Shown here: positions 22,565 to 31,855 of the stretch, piece after piece | Position numbering within the stretch: position 1 is the stretch's first letter | How the letters are laid out: each line of letters begins with the position of its first letter | Assembly: GCA_963803165.1 (NCBI GenBank) | Contig: CAWDLK010000005.1 | Coordinates: 1-36,828, forward strand | Source of the DNA: Changshengia sp963803165 | GTDB taxonomy: Bacteria > Chloroflexota > Dormibacteria > Aeolococcales > Aeolococcaceae | Length of the DNA stretch: 36,828 nt | Direction of reading: 5' to 3' | Made by a program: the position numbers and the translations under genes | The notes under the pieces: model-generated | What the model saw: the letters and a program-made list of their open reading frames with translations, nothing else | Databases searched by the model: none | What the model was told of the DNA's origin: nothing

Positions 22565-23773
22565 GTGATCGGCCTGGTCTTCGACCCCCGGCCGCAGCGG
22601 CTCGCGGTGGCCGGGGGCCTGAGCCGACTCGACCCGCTGTGGGCTCTGAGCGGTCCCGGCCCGCTGCGGCTCCGCCACCTCCCCGACCCGGCGCCCCCGG
22701 GCCCGGAATGGCTCACCCTGGAGCCGCGGTTCACCGGGGTGTGCGGGAGCGACGTCACCGAGGCCACGCTCCAGGCGGACTGGGACAACCCGCTCTCCGG
22801 TCTCGTCTCCTTTCCCCACGTGATGGGCCACGAGGTGGTGGCCCGGGTCGTCGATCCCGCCGGGTCGGGCTTCGAGGTCGACGAGACCGTGGTCGTCAAC
22901 CCCTGGCTGGGCTGCGCGGCGCGAGGACTCCCGCCCTGCCCGGAGTGCGCCGCCGGACTCCCGCCACTCTGCGCTCACCAGGGCGAGCCCGTCCCGGGCG
23001 TCTCCGGCACCGGCATCCACACCGGGAACATCCGGGGCCTGCCCGGGGGGATGGGAAGCCGGATGGTCGCCCACCCCGCCCAGCTGCACCGGCTGCCGGA
23101 CGGGCTGGAGCCCCGGGCGGGCGTGCTCGCCGATCCCCTGGCGGTCGGCGCCCACGCCGCCGAGCGAGCCCTCGCAGCCGGCGGCCGCGCGGCGGACGGG
23201 GTGGTGGTGGTCATCGGCGCCGGCACCGTGGGCCTGGCCGTGACCGCCTCGCTCGCCCGCCTGGGCGCTCGCCGGGTCCTGGTCGGCACGGCCTGGCGGT
23301 ACCAGCGCCCGCTGGTGGCCGCCCTCGGAGCGGAGCCGATCCCCCACCGGCCGGAGGCGGCGCTGCGGCACGTCGCGGAGGCCACCGGGGGCCGGCTGAC
23401 CCACCCCTGGCGCGGCATCCCGTGGCTGGTGGTGGGCGGGGCGGCCGCGGTGGTCGACGCGGTCGGCAGCGCCTCCACCGCCGAGCTCTCCCTGGCCCTC
23501 GTCCGTCGCGGGGGCACCGTGGTCCGGGTGGGCGTGGGACGCGCCCGCCGCAGCCAGGCGACGCTCACCTACTTCAAGGAGGTCGCGGTGGTGGGATCCA
23601 ACGGCTACCGCCGCCCCGACCTCGACACCGCGCTGGCCATGCTCGCCGGCGGCGGCATCGCCTGGCGGGAGTGGCTCACCCACACCCTTCCCCTCGCCGA
23701 CTGGCGCCGCGGCTTCCGCATCGCCACCCGGCCCCAGCGCCACGGGGCGATCAAGGTCACGCTCACCCCCTGA
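22565..23773 (+). CDS. Zinc-type medium-chain dehydrogenase (MDR)
   Basis: A 402-residue NAD(P)-dependent dehydrogenase. FTGVCGSDVTE (Cys60, Asp63) and MGHEVVARV (His89, Glu90) are the catalytic zinc site; Cys117, Cys125, Cys128 and Cys136 form the probable structural zinc cluster with wider first spacing than usual. The Rossmann segment is VVVIGAGTVGLAV. The C-terminal half has the MDR pattern (VVDAVGSAST, GGTVVRVGVG). It differs from classical alcohol dehydrogenases in an N-terminal extension of about 35 residues; related proteins include threonine- and sorbitol-dehydrogenase-like enzymes, so the substrate is left open. Start is GTG 22565; a TACCGT box about 40 bases upstream could be its -10. 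Confidence 0.82.
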   Translation: MIGLVFDPRPQRLAVAGGLSRLDPLWALSGPGPLRLRHLPDPAPPGPEWLTLEPRFTGVCGSDVTEATLQADWDNPLSGLVSFPHVMGHEVVARVVDPAGSGFEVDETVVVNPWLGCAARGLPPCPECAAGLPPLCAHQGEPVPGVSGTGIHTGNIRGLPGGMGSRMVAHPAQLHRLPDGLEPRAGVLADPLAVGAHAAERALAAGGRAADGVVVVIGAGTVGLAVTASLARLGARRVLVGTAWRYQRPLVAALGAEPIPHRPEAALRHVAEATGGRLTHPWRGIPWLVVGGAAAVVDAVGSASTAELSLALVRRGGTVVRVGVGRARRSQATLTYFKEVAVVGSNGYRRPDLDTALAMLAGGGIAWREWLTHTLPLADWRRGFRIATRPQRHGAIKVTLTP

Positions 23774-23831
23774 GCGGCCCGGCGAAGGGCGTAGGCTCAG
23801 CCCCTTCCTCGCCGGATCATGGGAGACGGGC

Positions 23832-24707
23832 ATGCAGGAGTGGGCCGGGGTCGCCGGCAAGCGCGTGATCATCACCGGCGCGACCGGGGGCATCGGGCTC
23901 GCCGCCGCGCGGGAGCTGGCCCGCCGCGGCGCGCGGCTCAGCATCGTGGCCCGCAGCGAGGCCAGGGCCGCGGCGGCCACCGACCGGATCGTGGCGGCGG
24001 GCGGCACCGGCACCGAGGTCGAGGTGCTGAGCGCGGATCTCGGCTCCCAGGCGTCGATCCGGCGGCTGGCCCAGGAGATCCTGGCCCGGCACCCGAGGAT
24101 CGACGTGCTGATCAACAACGCCGGAGCCATCAACTCGTCCCGCCGGCTGACCGAGGACGGCCGGGAGCTGAGCTGGGCGGTGAACCACCTCGCCCCCTTC
24201 CTGCTCACCACCCTGCTCCTCGACCGCATCCGGGCGAGCGCGCCCGCCCGCATCATCACCACCGCCTCGGGTGCCCACCGCGGGGCGAGGATCCCGTTCG
24301 ACGACGTGGACGCGGTGAGGGGGTACCGGGGATTCGGCCGCTACGGCGAGACCAAGCTGGCCAACATCCTCTTCACCGCCGAGCTGGCGCGCCGCCTCGA
24401 GGGGAGCGGGGTGACCGCCACCTGCCTCCACCCCGGTTTCGTGGCCACCGGATTCAACCGCAACAACGGCCCCCTGATGGCCTTCGGCATGACCGTCGCC
24501 CGGCCCTTCGCGCGCAGCCCGGAGCGGGGAGCCGACACGCTGGTCTGGCTCGCCGACTCGGCGGAGGCGCCCTCCGAGGGCGGGGTGTACTACGCCAACC
24601 GGAAGCGCGTGACGCCCAGCCCCGCGGCCCGCGACATGGCCTCCGCCCGCCGGCTGTGGGAGCTGAGCGAGGCGCAGACGGCCACGGCGGTACCGGCCCA
24701 CTCCTGA
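23832..24707 (+). CDS. Short-chain dehydrogenase/reductase, retinol-dehydrogenase-like
   Basis: A 291-residue NAD(P)-dependent oxidoreductase. TGATGGIG (15-22) binds cofactor, NNAG (95-98) stabilises the core sheet, and the catalytic residues are Ser146 (TTASGAH) and Tyr171/Lys175 (YGETK). An arginine after the second strand (ARSEAR) favours NADP(H). The pattern LHPGFVATGF and length resemble the retinol dehydrogenase/WWOX-like subgroup. ATG 23832 has GGGAGA about 7 bases upstream and a TAGGCT -10-like box at about 23790. The methyltransferase gene follows after 10 bases, so they are probably cotranscribed. Confidence 0.88.
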   Translation: MQEWAGVAGKRVIITGATGGIGLAAARELARRGARLSIVARSEARAAAATDRIVAAGGTGTEVEVLSADLGSQASIRRLAQEILARHPRIDVLINNAGAINSSRRLTEDGRELSWAVNHLAPFLLTTLLLDRIRASAPARIITTASGAHRGARIPFDDVDAVRGYRGFGRYGETKLANILFTAELARRLEGSGVTATCLHPGFVATGFNRNNGPLMAFGMTVARPFARSPERGADTLVWLADSAEAPSEGGVYYANRKRVTPSPAARDMASARRLWELSEAQTATAVPAHS

Positions 24708-24717
24708 CCCTGCGCCG

Positions 24718-25704
24718 ATGACAGCGCCGATGCGCAGGTGGGCGGGATCCCTGGCGGGCGAGGCGGCCGAGTTGCGCCTGCGGATGGCCGCGCGCCGGCC
24801 GGTCCCGCCTCCGCCGCCGGACCGCGGCACGGTGGCGGTGACCGTCCGCGACCCCGAGCCGGTCGACCTCGGCCGTCCCGTGTGCCTCAACAAGCTCTGC
24901 GAGCTGGAGGACTGGCGCGACCCGCGGCGGGTCGCGGTGATCCGGCGCATCCTCCCGTACCTCGCCGCCCCCGCGCCGGACTTCCCCTCCGGCATGGAGC
25001 ACCGCAAGCACTGGGAGTTCGCCCAGCTGCTGTGCGGGCTGGAGCAGCTCGGGGCGCTGCGCAGCGACGGCCTGGTGCTCTCCGTCGGCGCCGGCCACGA
25101 GGAGCCCGTCTACGAGCTGACCAACCGGGTGCGCTGGGTGTTCGCCACCGACATCTACGGCGGCGGCCGGTTCCGCGGCCTCGAGGGCGACGCCGCGATG
25201 CTGGCGGATCCCGACCGCTTCGCCCGCATCCCCTACCGGCGCGACCGGCTGGTGGTGCAGTGGATGGACGGGCTCGACCTGCGCCACGAGGACGCCACCT
25301 TCGATGCCGCCTTCTCGCTCAGCTCCATCGAGCATTTCGGCGGCCTGCCGGCGGCGCGGCGGGGACTGGGGGAGATGGCCCGCGTGGTCCGCCCGGGGGG
25401 GCTGGTCGCCGTCGCGACGGAGTGCGTGGTCAACGGTGTCGCCGGCCACCGGGGCCGCGGCCTCGCCCTCTTCACCCCCTCGGAGATCGACGAGCTGGCC
25501 CATGGCTGCCCGGACCTCACGCCGGTGGAGCCCGTCGACTTCGGTATCAGCCCGGCGACGGTCGCTCGGGTCAAGCCGCTCTCCGACGCGCTGCTGGAGG
25601 CACGGCGGGGCGTCACCGACTACCCGGCCATCGTCCTCGAGCACCGGCGTCGCCGGTTCACCTCGGTCTTCCTCTTTCTCCGCAAGCTCGATCGCGGCAC
25701 CTGA
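24718..25704 (+). CDS. Class I SAM-dependent methyltransferase
   Basis: A 328-residue protein. After a 100-residue N-terminal region with conserved-looking LNKLCELEDWRDP and EHRKHWEFAQLLCGLEQLG, the SAM-binding fold starts with LVLSVGAGHEEPVYELTN (motif I) and VFATDIYGG. FDAAFSLSSIEHFGGLPAARRGLGEMARVVRPGG, here given for its position (about 200-233), is the Methyltransf_11 core. The acceptor is unknown; such proteins act on small molecules or glycans, and many lie in polysaccharide loci. ATG 24718 is used; ATG 24730 is an alternative. It is probably in one operon with the SDR gene and is convergent with the DinB-like gene. Confidence 0.8.
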   Translation: MTAPMRRWAGSLAGEAAELRLRMAARRPVPPPPPDRGTVAVTVRDPEPVDLGRPVCLNKLCELEDWRDPRRVAVIRRILPYLAAPAPDFPSGMEHRKHWEFAQLLCGLEQLGALRSDGLVLSVGAGHEEPVYELTNRVRWVFATDIYGGGRFRGLEGDAAMLADPDRFARIPYRRDRLVVQWMDGLDLRHEDATFDAAFSLSSIEHFGGLPAARRGLGEMARVVRPGGLVAVATECVVNGVAGHRGRGLALFTPSEIDELAHGCPDLTPVEPVDFGISPATVARVKPLSDALLEARRGVTDYPAIVLEHRRRRFTSVFLFLRKLDRGT

Positions 25705-25725
25705 CCGTCCGATCCGGGCGCGGCC

Positions 25726-26175
25726 TCACCGGCCGGGCGGCGCGATCTCGTCGAGGTGCGGCGTCCAGTGGAGGGTCCGGTCGAGCATCCGCACCCGTTC
25801 GGTGGCGAGCGCCAGGGCCACCGCGGCCGGGCTCAGGGACGCGATCCTGTCGCAGATCCGCCCGGCGGCGTCCAGGGCCTCCGCGACCGCCTGGCCGTCG
25901 GTCAGCGTCCGCCAGAGGGGCAGCCCGGCCGCGTTGATCAGGTCCGTGGCGGCATCCGGAAGGTCCTCGATGACGCCCTCGCGGTCGTAGCGGTCCCAGC
26001 GGGCCAGGACCAGGCGGTCCCAGAAGGCGAGGTGGGCGAGGACGGCGCCCACCGTCCATCCGGCGCTCAGCTGCGGCTGCAGGTCGCCGGCGGCGACCCG
26101 GGACCCGAGGGCGCGGAGGCGCGCCAGTCCCGCGGCGTTGCGCGAGAGATACCCGTCGCCGAGCTGGACCGTCAT
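25726..26175 (-). CDS. DinB-like four-helix-bundle protein
   Basis: A protein of about 149 residues with the DinB/maleylpyruvate-isomerase N-terminal fold: GWTVGAVLAHLAFWDRLVLAR is helix 2 with the metal-ligand-type His, and LHWTPHLDEI near the C-terminus supplies the other His positions. Family members bind a divalent metal and many are thiol-dependent transferases or have no known function; the substrate here is unknown. Start is ATG 26175, or GTG 26178 immediately before it. It is divergent from the GH63-type gene with about 105 bases between them. Confidence 0.7.
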   Translation of the reverse strand: MTVQLGDGYLSRNAAGLARLRALGSRVAAGDLQPQLSAGWTVGAVLAHLAFWDRLVLARWDRYDREGVIEDLPDAATDLINAAGLPLWRTLTDGQAVAEALDAAGRICDRIASLSPAAVALALATERVRMLDRTLHWTPHLDEIAPPGR

Positions 26176-26264
26176 CACCCCGATGGTGCCAGAGGCGGAC
26201 GGCCGGGGAGCAGGCGGAGGGGGCGGTCGTGACCGGGAGCCGCCAGCGGCCGAAGCGGGCTCGC

Positions 26265-26273
26265 TGAGACAAT
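26265..26273 (+). promoter_or_regulatory. Extended -10-like promoter of GH63-type gene
   Basis: TGAGACAAT has the TGn extension and a GACAAT -10 (five of six to TATAAT except the first base and one internal change). Transcription would begin near 26280, three bases before the TTG at 26283, supporting a nearly leaderless start there. No -35 match is clear. Confidence 0.4.
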
Positions 26274-26282
26274 CGGCGGACC

Positions 26283-28919
26283 TTGGCAGACCCCGTCCGC
26301 CCCGAAGCGCGGGCGACCGCGCACCCCGCCGCCGGCACCGCCGAGGGGAGACGCCTCCTGGAGGTGCCCCGGGGGCGGGCCCCGTGGCGGCACTGGGGCC
26401 CCTACCTCAGCGAGCGCGCCTGGGGCACCGTCCGCGAGGACTACAGCGCCGATGCGGACGCCTGGCGGTTCTTCCCCTTCGACCATGCGCGCTCGCGCGC
26501 TTACCGCTGGAACGAGGACGGGCTCGGCGGAGTCTGCGACGACCGCCAGACCCTCTGCCTGGCCTTCGCCTTCTGGAACGGCGTGGACCCGTTTCTCAAG
26601 GAGCGGATCTTCGGCCTCGACGGCCACCAGGGCAACCACGGCGAGGACGCCAAGGAGTACTGGTGGTACCTGGACTCGACCCCCAGCCACTCGTGGATGC
26701 GCTGGAGGTACATGTACCCCCAGCGCCGCTTCCCCTACGAGCAGCTGATCGAGGAGAACGCCCGGCGGGGCCGTCTCGACCCCGAATACGAGCTGGTCGA
26801 CACCGGCATCTTCGACGACGGCCGGTACTTCGAGATCACCGTCGACTACGCCAAGGCGGCTCAGGAGGACCTGCTCGTCGAGGTCTCGGTGCGCAACCAC
26901 GGTCCCGACCAGGCGATCCTCCACCTGCTCCCCACCCTCTGGTTCCGCAACACCTGGTCGTGGAGCGGCGACCACCATCGTCCCGAGATCAGCGTGGAGG
27001 GGACCAGCCTGCGCGCCACCCACGAGCAGCTGGGGCGCCGCCGCCTCGACGCCTCGCCGGGAGCGACACCCCTCGTGTGTGACAACGACACCAACGCGCT
27101 GCGGCTGTGGGGCACGCCCGGGCCCGACTATCCGAAGGACGGGATCAACGACCACGTGGTCTCCGGGGCGCCGACCGTGCACCCGGGACGGCGCGGCACC
27201 AAGGCGGCGCTCTGGTACCCCCTCAGCATCGCGGGGGGCGGCACGGCCTCGCTCCGGATGCGCCTTCACGAGACCAAGCTGCCCGGGGACCTCGACCAGG
27301 AGTTCAGCGGGCTGATGCAGCTGCGCCGCCGCGAGGCGGACGAGTTCTACGCGGCGCTGACCCCGCCCGGCCGCAGCGCCGACGAGGCGTCGGTGATGCG
27401 CCAGGCCTTCAGCGGGATGCTCTGGGGCAAGCAGTACTACCACTACGACGTCGGGCGCTGGCTGGACGGCGACCCCGCCTTCCCGGCACCTCCCGAGGCT
27501 CACCGCGAGGGCCGCAACCACGACTGGCGGCACCTCGACAACCGCGACGTCATCTCCATGCCCGACAAGTGGGAGTACCCGTGGTACGCGGCCTGGGACC
27601 TGGCCTTCCACTGCGTGGCGCTGGCGCACGTCGACTCCGAGCTGGCCAAGAGCCAGCTGATCCTGATCTGCCGGGAGTGGTACATGCACCCCAACGGCCA
27701 GCTCCCGGCCTACGAATGGGACTTCTCCGACGTCAACCCCCCGGTGCATGCCTGGGCGGCGCTGCAGGTCTTCGAGATCGCGGGCGACCGTGATTTCGAC
27801 TTCCTGGAGCGCGTCTTCCACAAGCTGATCATCAACTTCACCTGGTGGGTCAACCGCAAGGACGCCGAGGGACGCAACGTCTTCTCGGGGGGATTCCTGG
27901 GGCTGGACAACATCGGCCCCTTCGACCGCTCCGCGCCGCCGCCCGTGGCGGGGAGGCTCGAGCAGTCGGACGGCACCGCCTGGATGGCCATGTACTGCCT
28001 GGGTCTGCTGGAGATCGCGCTCACCCTCGCCGCCCACGACGACACCTACGAGGACGTCGCCACCAAGTTCTTCGAGCACTTCACCCTGATCGCGGTGGCG
28101 ATGAACGACCAGGGTCTGTGGGACGAGGGTGACGGCTTCTACTACGACACCATCCACGGCGACGACGGGACCCTGACCCCGCTCCGGGTGCGCTCCATGG
28201 TCGGGCTGGTGCCGCTGATGGCGGTGACCGTGCTGGAACCCGACGTGCTCGCCCGGCTCGACGACTTCCGGGCGCGGATGTCGTGGTACACGCACAACCG
28301 ACCGGAGGTGCAGGGCGTGGTGGGCCACTGCCACGTGCGCGGCCACCGTGACCGCCAGCTGCTCTCCATCGTCCACCCCGACAAGCTGCGCCGGATCCTC
28401 GCCTACGTGCTCGACGAGCAGGAGTTCCTCAGCCCGCACGGCCTGCGCTCGGTGTCCCGCTTCCACGCGCAGCACCCCTTCGTGCTCGGGTTCCCCGATG
28501 GCCGGGAGGCACGCGTCGACTACGAGCCGGCGGAGTCGCGCACCGCCCTCTTCGGGGGCAACTCCAACTGGCGGGGTCCGGTGTGGTTCCCGGTCAACCA
28601 CCTCGTGGTCCAGGGGCTACGCCGCTTCCACGCCTATCTCGGCGACGACTTCCGGGTGGAGTTCCCCACCGGCTCGGGACGCCTCCTCCACCTCGGCGCG
28701 GTCGCCGACGAGATCTGCGCGCGGCTCGTCGCGGTGTTCGCCGATGCCGGCGGCCGGCGACCGGTGTTCGGCGACCGCGACCTCTTCCAGCGCGACCCCG
28801 CCTGGCACGACCTGCTGCCCTTTCACGAGTACTTCCACGGAGACACCGGCGCGGGCCTCGGTGCCTCCCACCAGACCGGCTGGACGGGCCTGGTCGGCGA
28901 CATGCTGGCGGAGCGGTGA
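26283..28919 (+). CDS. Large GH63-type (MGH1-like) glucosidase
   Basis: A cytoplasmic protein of 878 residues without a signal peptide. The N-terminal half (about 30-340) is a beta-rich domain starting WGPYLSERAWGTVREDYS. The (alpha/alpha)6 barrel follows, with KWEYPWYAAWDLAFH placing the probable acid Asp at 439, and GNSNWRGPVWFPVNHL (N762-W763-R764-G765) near the end, both hallmarks of GH63/mannosylglycerate-hydrolase-like enzymes. Family members hydrolyse glucosyl or mannosyl linkages of compatible solutes or alpha-glucans with inversion; which substrate applies here cannot be told. The start is TTG 26283, supported by an extended -10 just upstream; GTG 26361 is an alternative. The neighbouring genes do not form an obvious sugar pathway. 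Confidence 0.85.
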   Translation: MADPVRPEARATAHPAAGTAEGRRLLEVPRGRAPWRHWGPYLSERAWGTVREDYSADADAWRFFPFDHARSRAYRWNEDGLGGVCDDRQTLCLAFAFWNGVDPFLKERIFGLDGHQGNHGEDAKEYWWYLDSTPSHSWMRWRYMYPQRRFPYEQLIEENARRGRLDPEYELVDTGIFDDGRYFEITVDYAKAAQEDLLVEVSVRNHGPDQAILHLLPTLWFRNTWSWSGDHHRPEISVEGTSLRATHEQLGRRRLDASPGATPLVCDNDTNALRLWGTPGPDYPKDGINDHVVSGAPTVHPGRRGTKAALWYPLSIAGGGTASLRMRLHETKLPGDLDQEFSGLMQLRRREADEFYAALTPPGRSADEASVMRQAFSGMLWGKQYYHYDVGRWLDGDPAFPAPPEAHREGRNHDWRHLDNRDVISMPDKWEYPWYAAWDLAFHCVALAHVDSELAKSQLILICREWYMHPNGQLPAYEWDFSDVNPPVHAWAALQVFEIAGDRDFDFLERVFHKLIINFTWWVNRKDAEGRNVFSGGFLGLDNIGPFDRSAPPPVAGRLEQSDGTAWMAMYCLGLLEIALTLAAHDDTYEDVATKFFEHFTLIAVAMNDQGLWDEGDGFYYDTIHGDDGTLTPLRVRSMVGLVPLMAVTVLEPDVLARLDDFRARMSWYTHNRPEVQGVVGHCHVRGHRDRQLLSIVHPDKLRRILAYVLDEQEFLSPHGLRSVSRFHAQHPFVLGFPDGREARVDYEPAESRTALFGGNSNWRGPVWFPVNHLVVQGLRRFHAYLGDDFRVEFPTGSGRLLHLGAVADEICARLVAVFADAGGRRPVFGDRDLFQRDPAWHDLLPFHEYFHGDTGAGLGASHQTGWTGLVGDMLAER

Positions 28920-28967
28920 CACGGCGGGCGCTCCGCGCGGATCGCGAGCGGGAGGTGGCGTGAACCG

Positions 28968-29885
28968 GTGAGCCGGCGGGCGCTCGTCCTCTTCGCCGCC
29001 ATGTGCGTCATCTGGGGCATCCCCTACCTGCTCATCAAGATCGCCGTCTCCGGGATGACCCCGGCGACGCTGGTCTTCCTGCGGACCGGGATCGGCGCCC
29101 TCCTGCTCCTCCCGGTGGCGGTCGCCCGCCGGGAGGTGCGAGCGGTGCTCCCCGCCTGGAGGTGGGTGATCGCCTACACCGTCGCCGAGCTGGCGGTGCC
29201 GTGGTACCTCCTGTCGAGCGCCGAGACCAGGCTCTCCAGCTCGTTGAGCGGCCTCCTGATCGCCGCCGTTCCACTGGTCGCCTCGGTGCTCGCCTGGGCC
29301 ACGCGCAGCGAGCACCGGCTGCGCGGCCGCCGCCTGGCGGGACTGGCGGTCGGGCTGGCAGGAGTGGCGGTGCTGCTGGGCCTGGACGTCTCCGTCCGTG
29401 ACCTCGGTGCCGTCGGGGAGATCGGGCTGTGCACGGTCGGCTACGCGATCGGTCCGATGATCATCTCCCGCAAGCTGTCCCGGCTCCCGCCGGTGGCGGT
29501 GGTGGCGGCGTCCCTGACCTTCAGCGCCCTGGTCTACGCGCCGCTCGGCATCGCGCAGCTGGCCGGGAGCCATCCCGGCGCCCGGGAGCTGGCCTCCGCG
29601 GCCGGCCTGGGTGTGGTCTGCACCGCTCTCGCCTTCGTGCTCTTCTTTGCCCTCATCGCCGAGATCGGCCCTATACGGGCGACGGTGATCACCTACTTCA
29701 ACCCCGCGGTGGCGCTGCTGCTCGGGGTGACCATCCTCGGTGAGCCGCTGAGGCTCGGTGCGGTGCTCGGCTTCGCCCTGGTCCTGGCCGGCTCGTACCT
29801 CGCCACCCGACCCGAGCCGGGAGCAGCGGCACCGGGGAGGGAGGCGCGCGAACCGGCCTCCGCGGAGCAGGAGCCGGTGACATGA
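28968..29885 (+). CDS. EamA/DMT-family transporter
   Basis: An integral membrane protein of 305 residues with about ten spans arranged as two EamA repeats. The first repeat has MCVIWGIPYLLIKIAVSGMTP and the end has YFNPAVALLLGVTILGEPL, both typical of the RhaT/YdcZ-like drug/metabolite transporters. The hydrophilic C-terminal tail of about 25 residues is not conserved. Members export amino acids, nucleosides or other metabolites; the substrate is not predictable. Start is GTG 28968, with GGGAGG about 12 bases upstream. It lies 48 bases after the glucosidase stop and may be cotranscribed with it. Confidence 0.88.
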   Translation: MSRRALVLFAAMCVIWGIPYLLIKIAVSGMTPATLVFLRTGIGALLLLPVAVARREVRAVLPAWRWVIAYTVAELAVPWYLLSSAETRLSSSLSGLLIAAVPLVASVLAWATRSEHRLRGRRLAGLAVGLAGVAVLLGLDVSVRDLGAVGEIGLCTVGYAIGPMIISRKLSRLPPVAVVAASLTFSALVYAPLGIAQLAGSHPGARELASAAGLGVVCTALAFVLFFALIAEIGPIRATVITYFNPAVALLLGVTILGEPLRLGAVLGFALVLAGSYLATRPEPGAAAPGREAREPASAEQEPVT

Positions 29886-29933
29886 GGGGACCTCCGCCGC
29901 AACCTTTCGGGATGCGGGGCCGTACCACTCGGT

Positions 29934-31244
29934 GTGAGCAGCGAATCCCGGCACGCCGCTGAGACCGCCTCCAGATGGCGGATGCGGGCCGCCGCCGCGA
30001 TCGTCTCTCTCGCCAGCGGCACCGCCGGGCTCGGTCTCGGCGCCTGCGGCGGTCCGCACCCGGCGGCGGGATCAGCGACCGTCGCGGCCACCGGTATTCC
30101 GCTGCCCACCCCGACCGGGCAGCCGGCTCAGGCCACGCCGGCTCCGGCGCCCTGGACGAGCCCGTCCACGATCGAGTACGTGGTGCCCGGATCGATCAGC
30201 TTCCCGACGACGGTGGACGGTTGGGTCCTCGGGCGGGCCTGCGACGCGCAGCAGGAATGCGAGATCGGGGTGGCGCGCACCACCGACGGCGGAGCCGCCT
30301 GGGCGATGGTCGCCTCACCGGCGGACCCGAACCCGGCGGACGCCGAGCTCCAGGTCGCGGCCGCGTCGAGCCAGGACGCCTGGGTCTGGGGAACCGACTC
30401 CGGCGGTGACGCGGTGCTGGCGGCGACGCACGACGGCGGGGCGAGCTGGCAGCCGGCTGACGTGGGCGGCCAGGTGGTCGAGATGGCGGTCGACGGTCCG
30501 AGCGTGTGGGCGCTGACGGCGTGCGCACCGGGGGCCGCGGCTTCCTGTCCGCTGACGCTGGTGTCGTCACCGGTGGGTGGCGGCCCGTGGACCGAGCTGG
30601 CTCCGCTTCCGGCGGCGGTGAGCGGGGTGCCCATCAGCAACACCAGCCTGGCAGGACCGGAGCTGGTGCGGTCGGACGGGAGCGTGTGGCTGCTCGACGA
30701 CAACCAGTCGGAGCCCGGCCTCGCGACGACCGACGACGGGGGACGGTCGTGGGCGACCCTGCCGCTGCCGTGCTCGTCGTTCGGTCGCATGAGCCTCGCG
30801 GCGTCGTCCCCCGACGATCTGCTGCTGGCCTGTGCCGACATGGGGGTTTGGCCGGCACCCCAGGAGGTGTGGGCGTCGGGGGACGGCGGGAGTCGGTGGG
30901 TGCTGCAGAGTCGCGAGTACTGCTCGTCGCTGTCGCCACCTCTCGCGGACGTCGGGAGGATCGGCAGCGCGGGCGCCCCGATCGCGCTCGCCGTCCCCGG
31001 CGGCGGCGCCGCGTGGATGGTCAACGACCGCGAGGACGACCTGGTCTCGCATGATGACGGCGTCACCTGGTCGCCGGCGGCGCTGCCCGCGAGCGCCGGG
31101 TGGAGCAATGCCGGCGGAGGCGAGGGGCTCACCTTCGCGGACGCGCTGCACGGATGGACCTTCAACGCGGCGGGACTGTGGGCCACCACCGACGGCGGAG
31201 CCGGCTGGCGGTACCAGCCGATCGTCGGCCCGGTCCCCGGCTGA
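29934..31244 (+). CDS. Secreted lipoprotein with DGGxxW (BNR/Ycf48-like) repeats
   Basis: A 436-residue exported protein. A lipoprotein signal peptide covers 1-37, ending in LGLGAC with Cys38 as the lipidation site, followed by an Ala/Pro/Thr-rich linker (39-80). The rest is a beta-propeller-like repeat array recognisable by TTDGGAAW, THDGGASW, TDDGGRSW, SGDGGSRW, SHDDGVTW and TTDGGAGW. Similar propellers occur in BNR sialidase-like and photosystem-assembly Ycf48-like proteins, where they bind proteins or glycans; no catalytic residues are apparent. GTG 29934 is the start. It meets the GNAT gene tail to tail; a small ACCGC-CGGA-GCGGT stem at 31244-31257 lies between them. Confidence 0.75.
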   Translation: MSSESRHAAETASRWRMRAAAAIVSLASGTAGLGLGACGGPHPAAGSATVAATGIPLPTPTGQPAQATPAPAPWTSPSTIEYVVPGSISFPTTVDGWVLGRACDAQQECEIGVARTTDGGAAWAMVASPADPNPADAELQVAAASSQDAWVWGTDSGGDAVLAATHDGGASWQPADVGGQVVEMAVDGPSVWALTACAPGAAASCPLTLVSSPVGGGPWTELAPLPAAVSGVPISNTSLAGPELVRSDGSVWLLDDNQSEPGLATTDDGGRSWATLPLPCSSFGRMSLAASSPDDLLLACADMGVWPAPQEVWASGDGGSRWVLQSREYCSSLSPPLADVGRIGSAGAPIALAVPGGGAAWMVNDREDDLVSHDDGVTWSPAALPASAGWSNAGGGEGLTFADALHGWTFNAAGLWATTDGGAGWRYQPIVGPVPG

Positions 31245-31264
31245 CCGCCGGAGCGGTGGCTGGG

Positions 31265-31849
31265 TCAGACGGGAGCGGAGGCGTCGGCGTCGAGCGCTGC
31301 GGCGAGGGTCTCAGGCCCGAGCCGGGAGAGGGGGAGGGGCGGAGCCGGCACCGCCCCCGCGGCCCGCAGGGACCGCTGCCACCAGCCGACGTCTTGCCAG
31401 GCTCCGAGCTTCCATCCCGCGGCTCGATACAGCGCCACCTGCGCGTATCCATGCGCCTCGTGGAGCCGCACGCTCGCGGGGTTGGGCAGCGCGATCCCCG
31501 CCATCGCCTGGTGGTATCCCTGGGCGACCAGAAGGCGCAGGAGAGCCCGGTACACGGCGGTCCCGACGCCGCGGCCGCGGGCCACCTCCGCCACGTACAC
31601 GCTCGTCTCCACCGACCAGGAGTAGCCAGCGCGAGCCGCGAAGGGCCCGGCGTAGGCGTAGCCCACCACCTCGTGATCGCGCTCGGCGACCAGCCAGGGG
31701 TGAGCCTCCCGATGGGAGGCGATGCGCCGGGCCATCTCGGCCGGCGTCGGCGGGATGGCCTCGAAGGAGATGGCGGTGGTCTCGACGACCGGCGCGTAGA
31801 TGGCGTGCACCGCCGGGCCATCCGCCGTCTGGGCCAGCCGGATCCGCAT
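31265..31849 (-). CDS. GNAT N-acetyltransferase, phosphinothricin-acetyltransferase-like
   Basis: A 194-residue acetyl-CoA-dependent acetyltransferase. IRLAQTADGPAVHAIYAPVVETTAISFE is the N-terminal pattern of the Pat/Bar/MnaT subgroup, given here for its position (3-30); VARGRGVGTAVYRALL is the acetyl-CoA pyrophosphate loop, and NPASVRLHEAHGY is the C-terminal motif. The last 25 residues or so extend beyond the usual domain. Known relatives acetylate phosphinothricin or methionine sulfone/sulfoximine. ATG 31849 is only 6 bases from a TAGCAT -10-like box, so the message is probably leaderless. Divergent from the GT87-like gene. Confidence 0.85.
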   Translation of the reverse strand: MRIRLAQTADGPAVHAIYAPVVETTAISFEAIPPTPAEMARRIASHREAHPWLVAERDHEVVGYAYAGPFAARAGYSWSVETSVYVAEVARGRGVGTAVYRALLRLLVAQGYHQAMAGIALPNPASVRLHEAHGYAQVALYRAAGWKLGAWQDVGWWQRSLRAAGAVPAPPLPLSRLGPETLAAALDADASAPV

Positions 31850-31855
31850 CGGACG

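Noticed and set aside
20943..22568. 541-codon plus-strand frame covering the intergenic region and overlapping the reductase
   Set aside because: Low-complexity translation and out of frame with the well-supported Grx-TrxR gene.
26175..28601. 808-codon minus-strand frame opposite the GH63-type gene
   Set aside because: A shadow produced by strong G/C third-position bias; the plus-strand frame has clear glycosidase motifs and the minus-strand frame has none.
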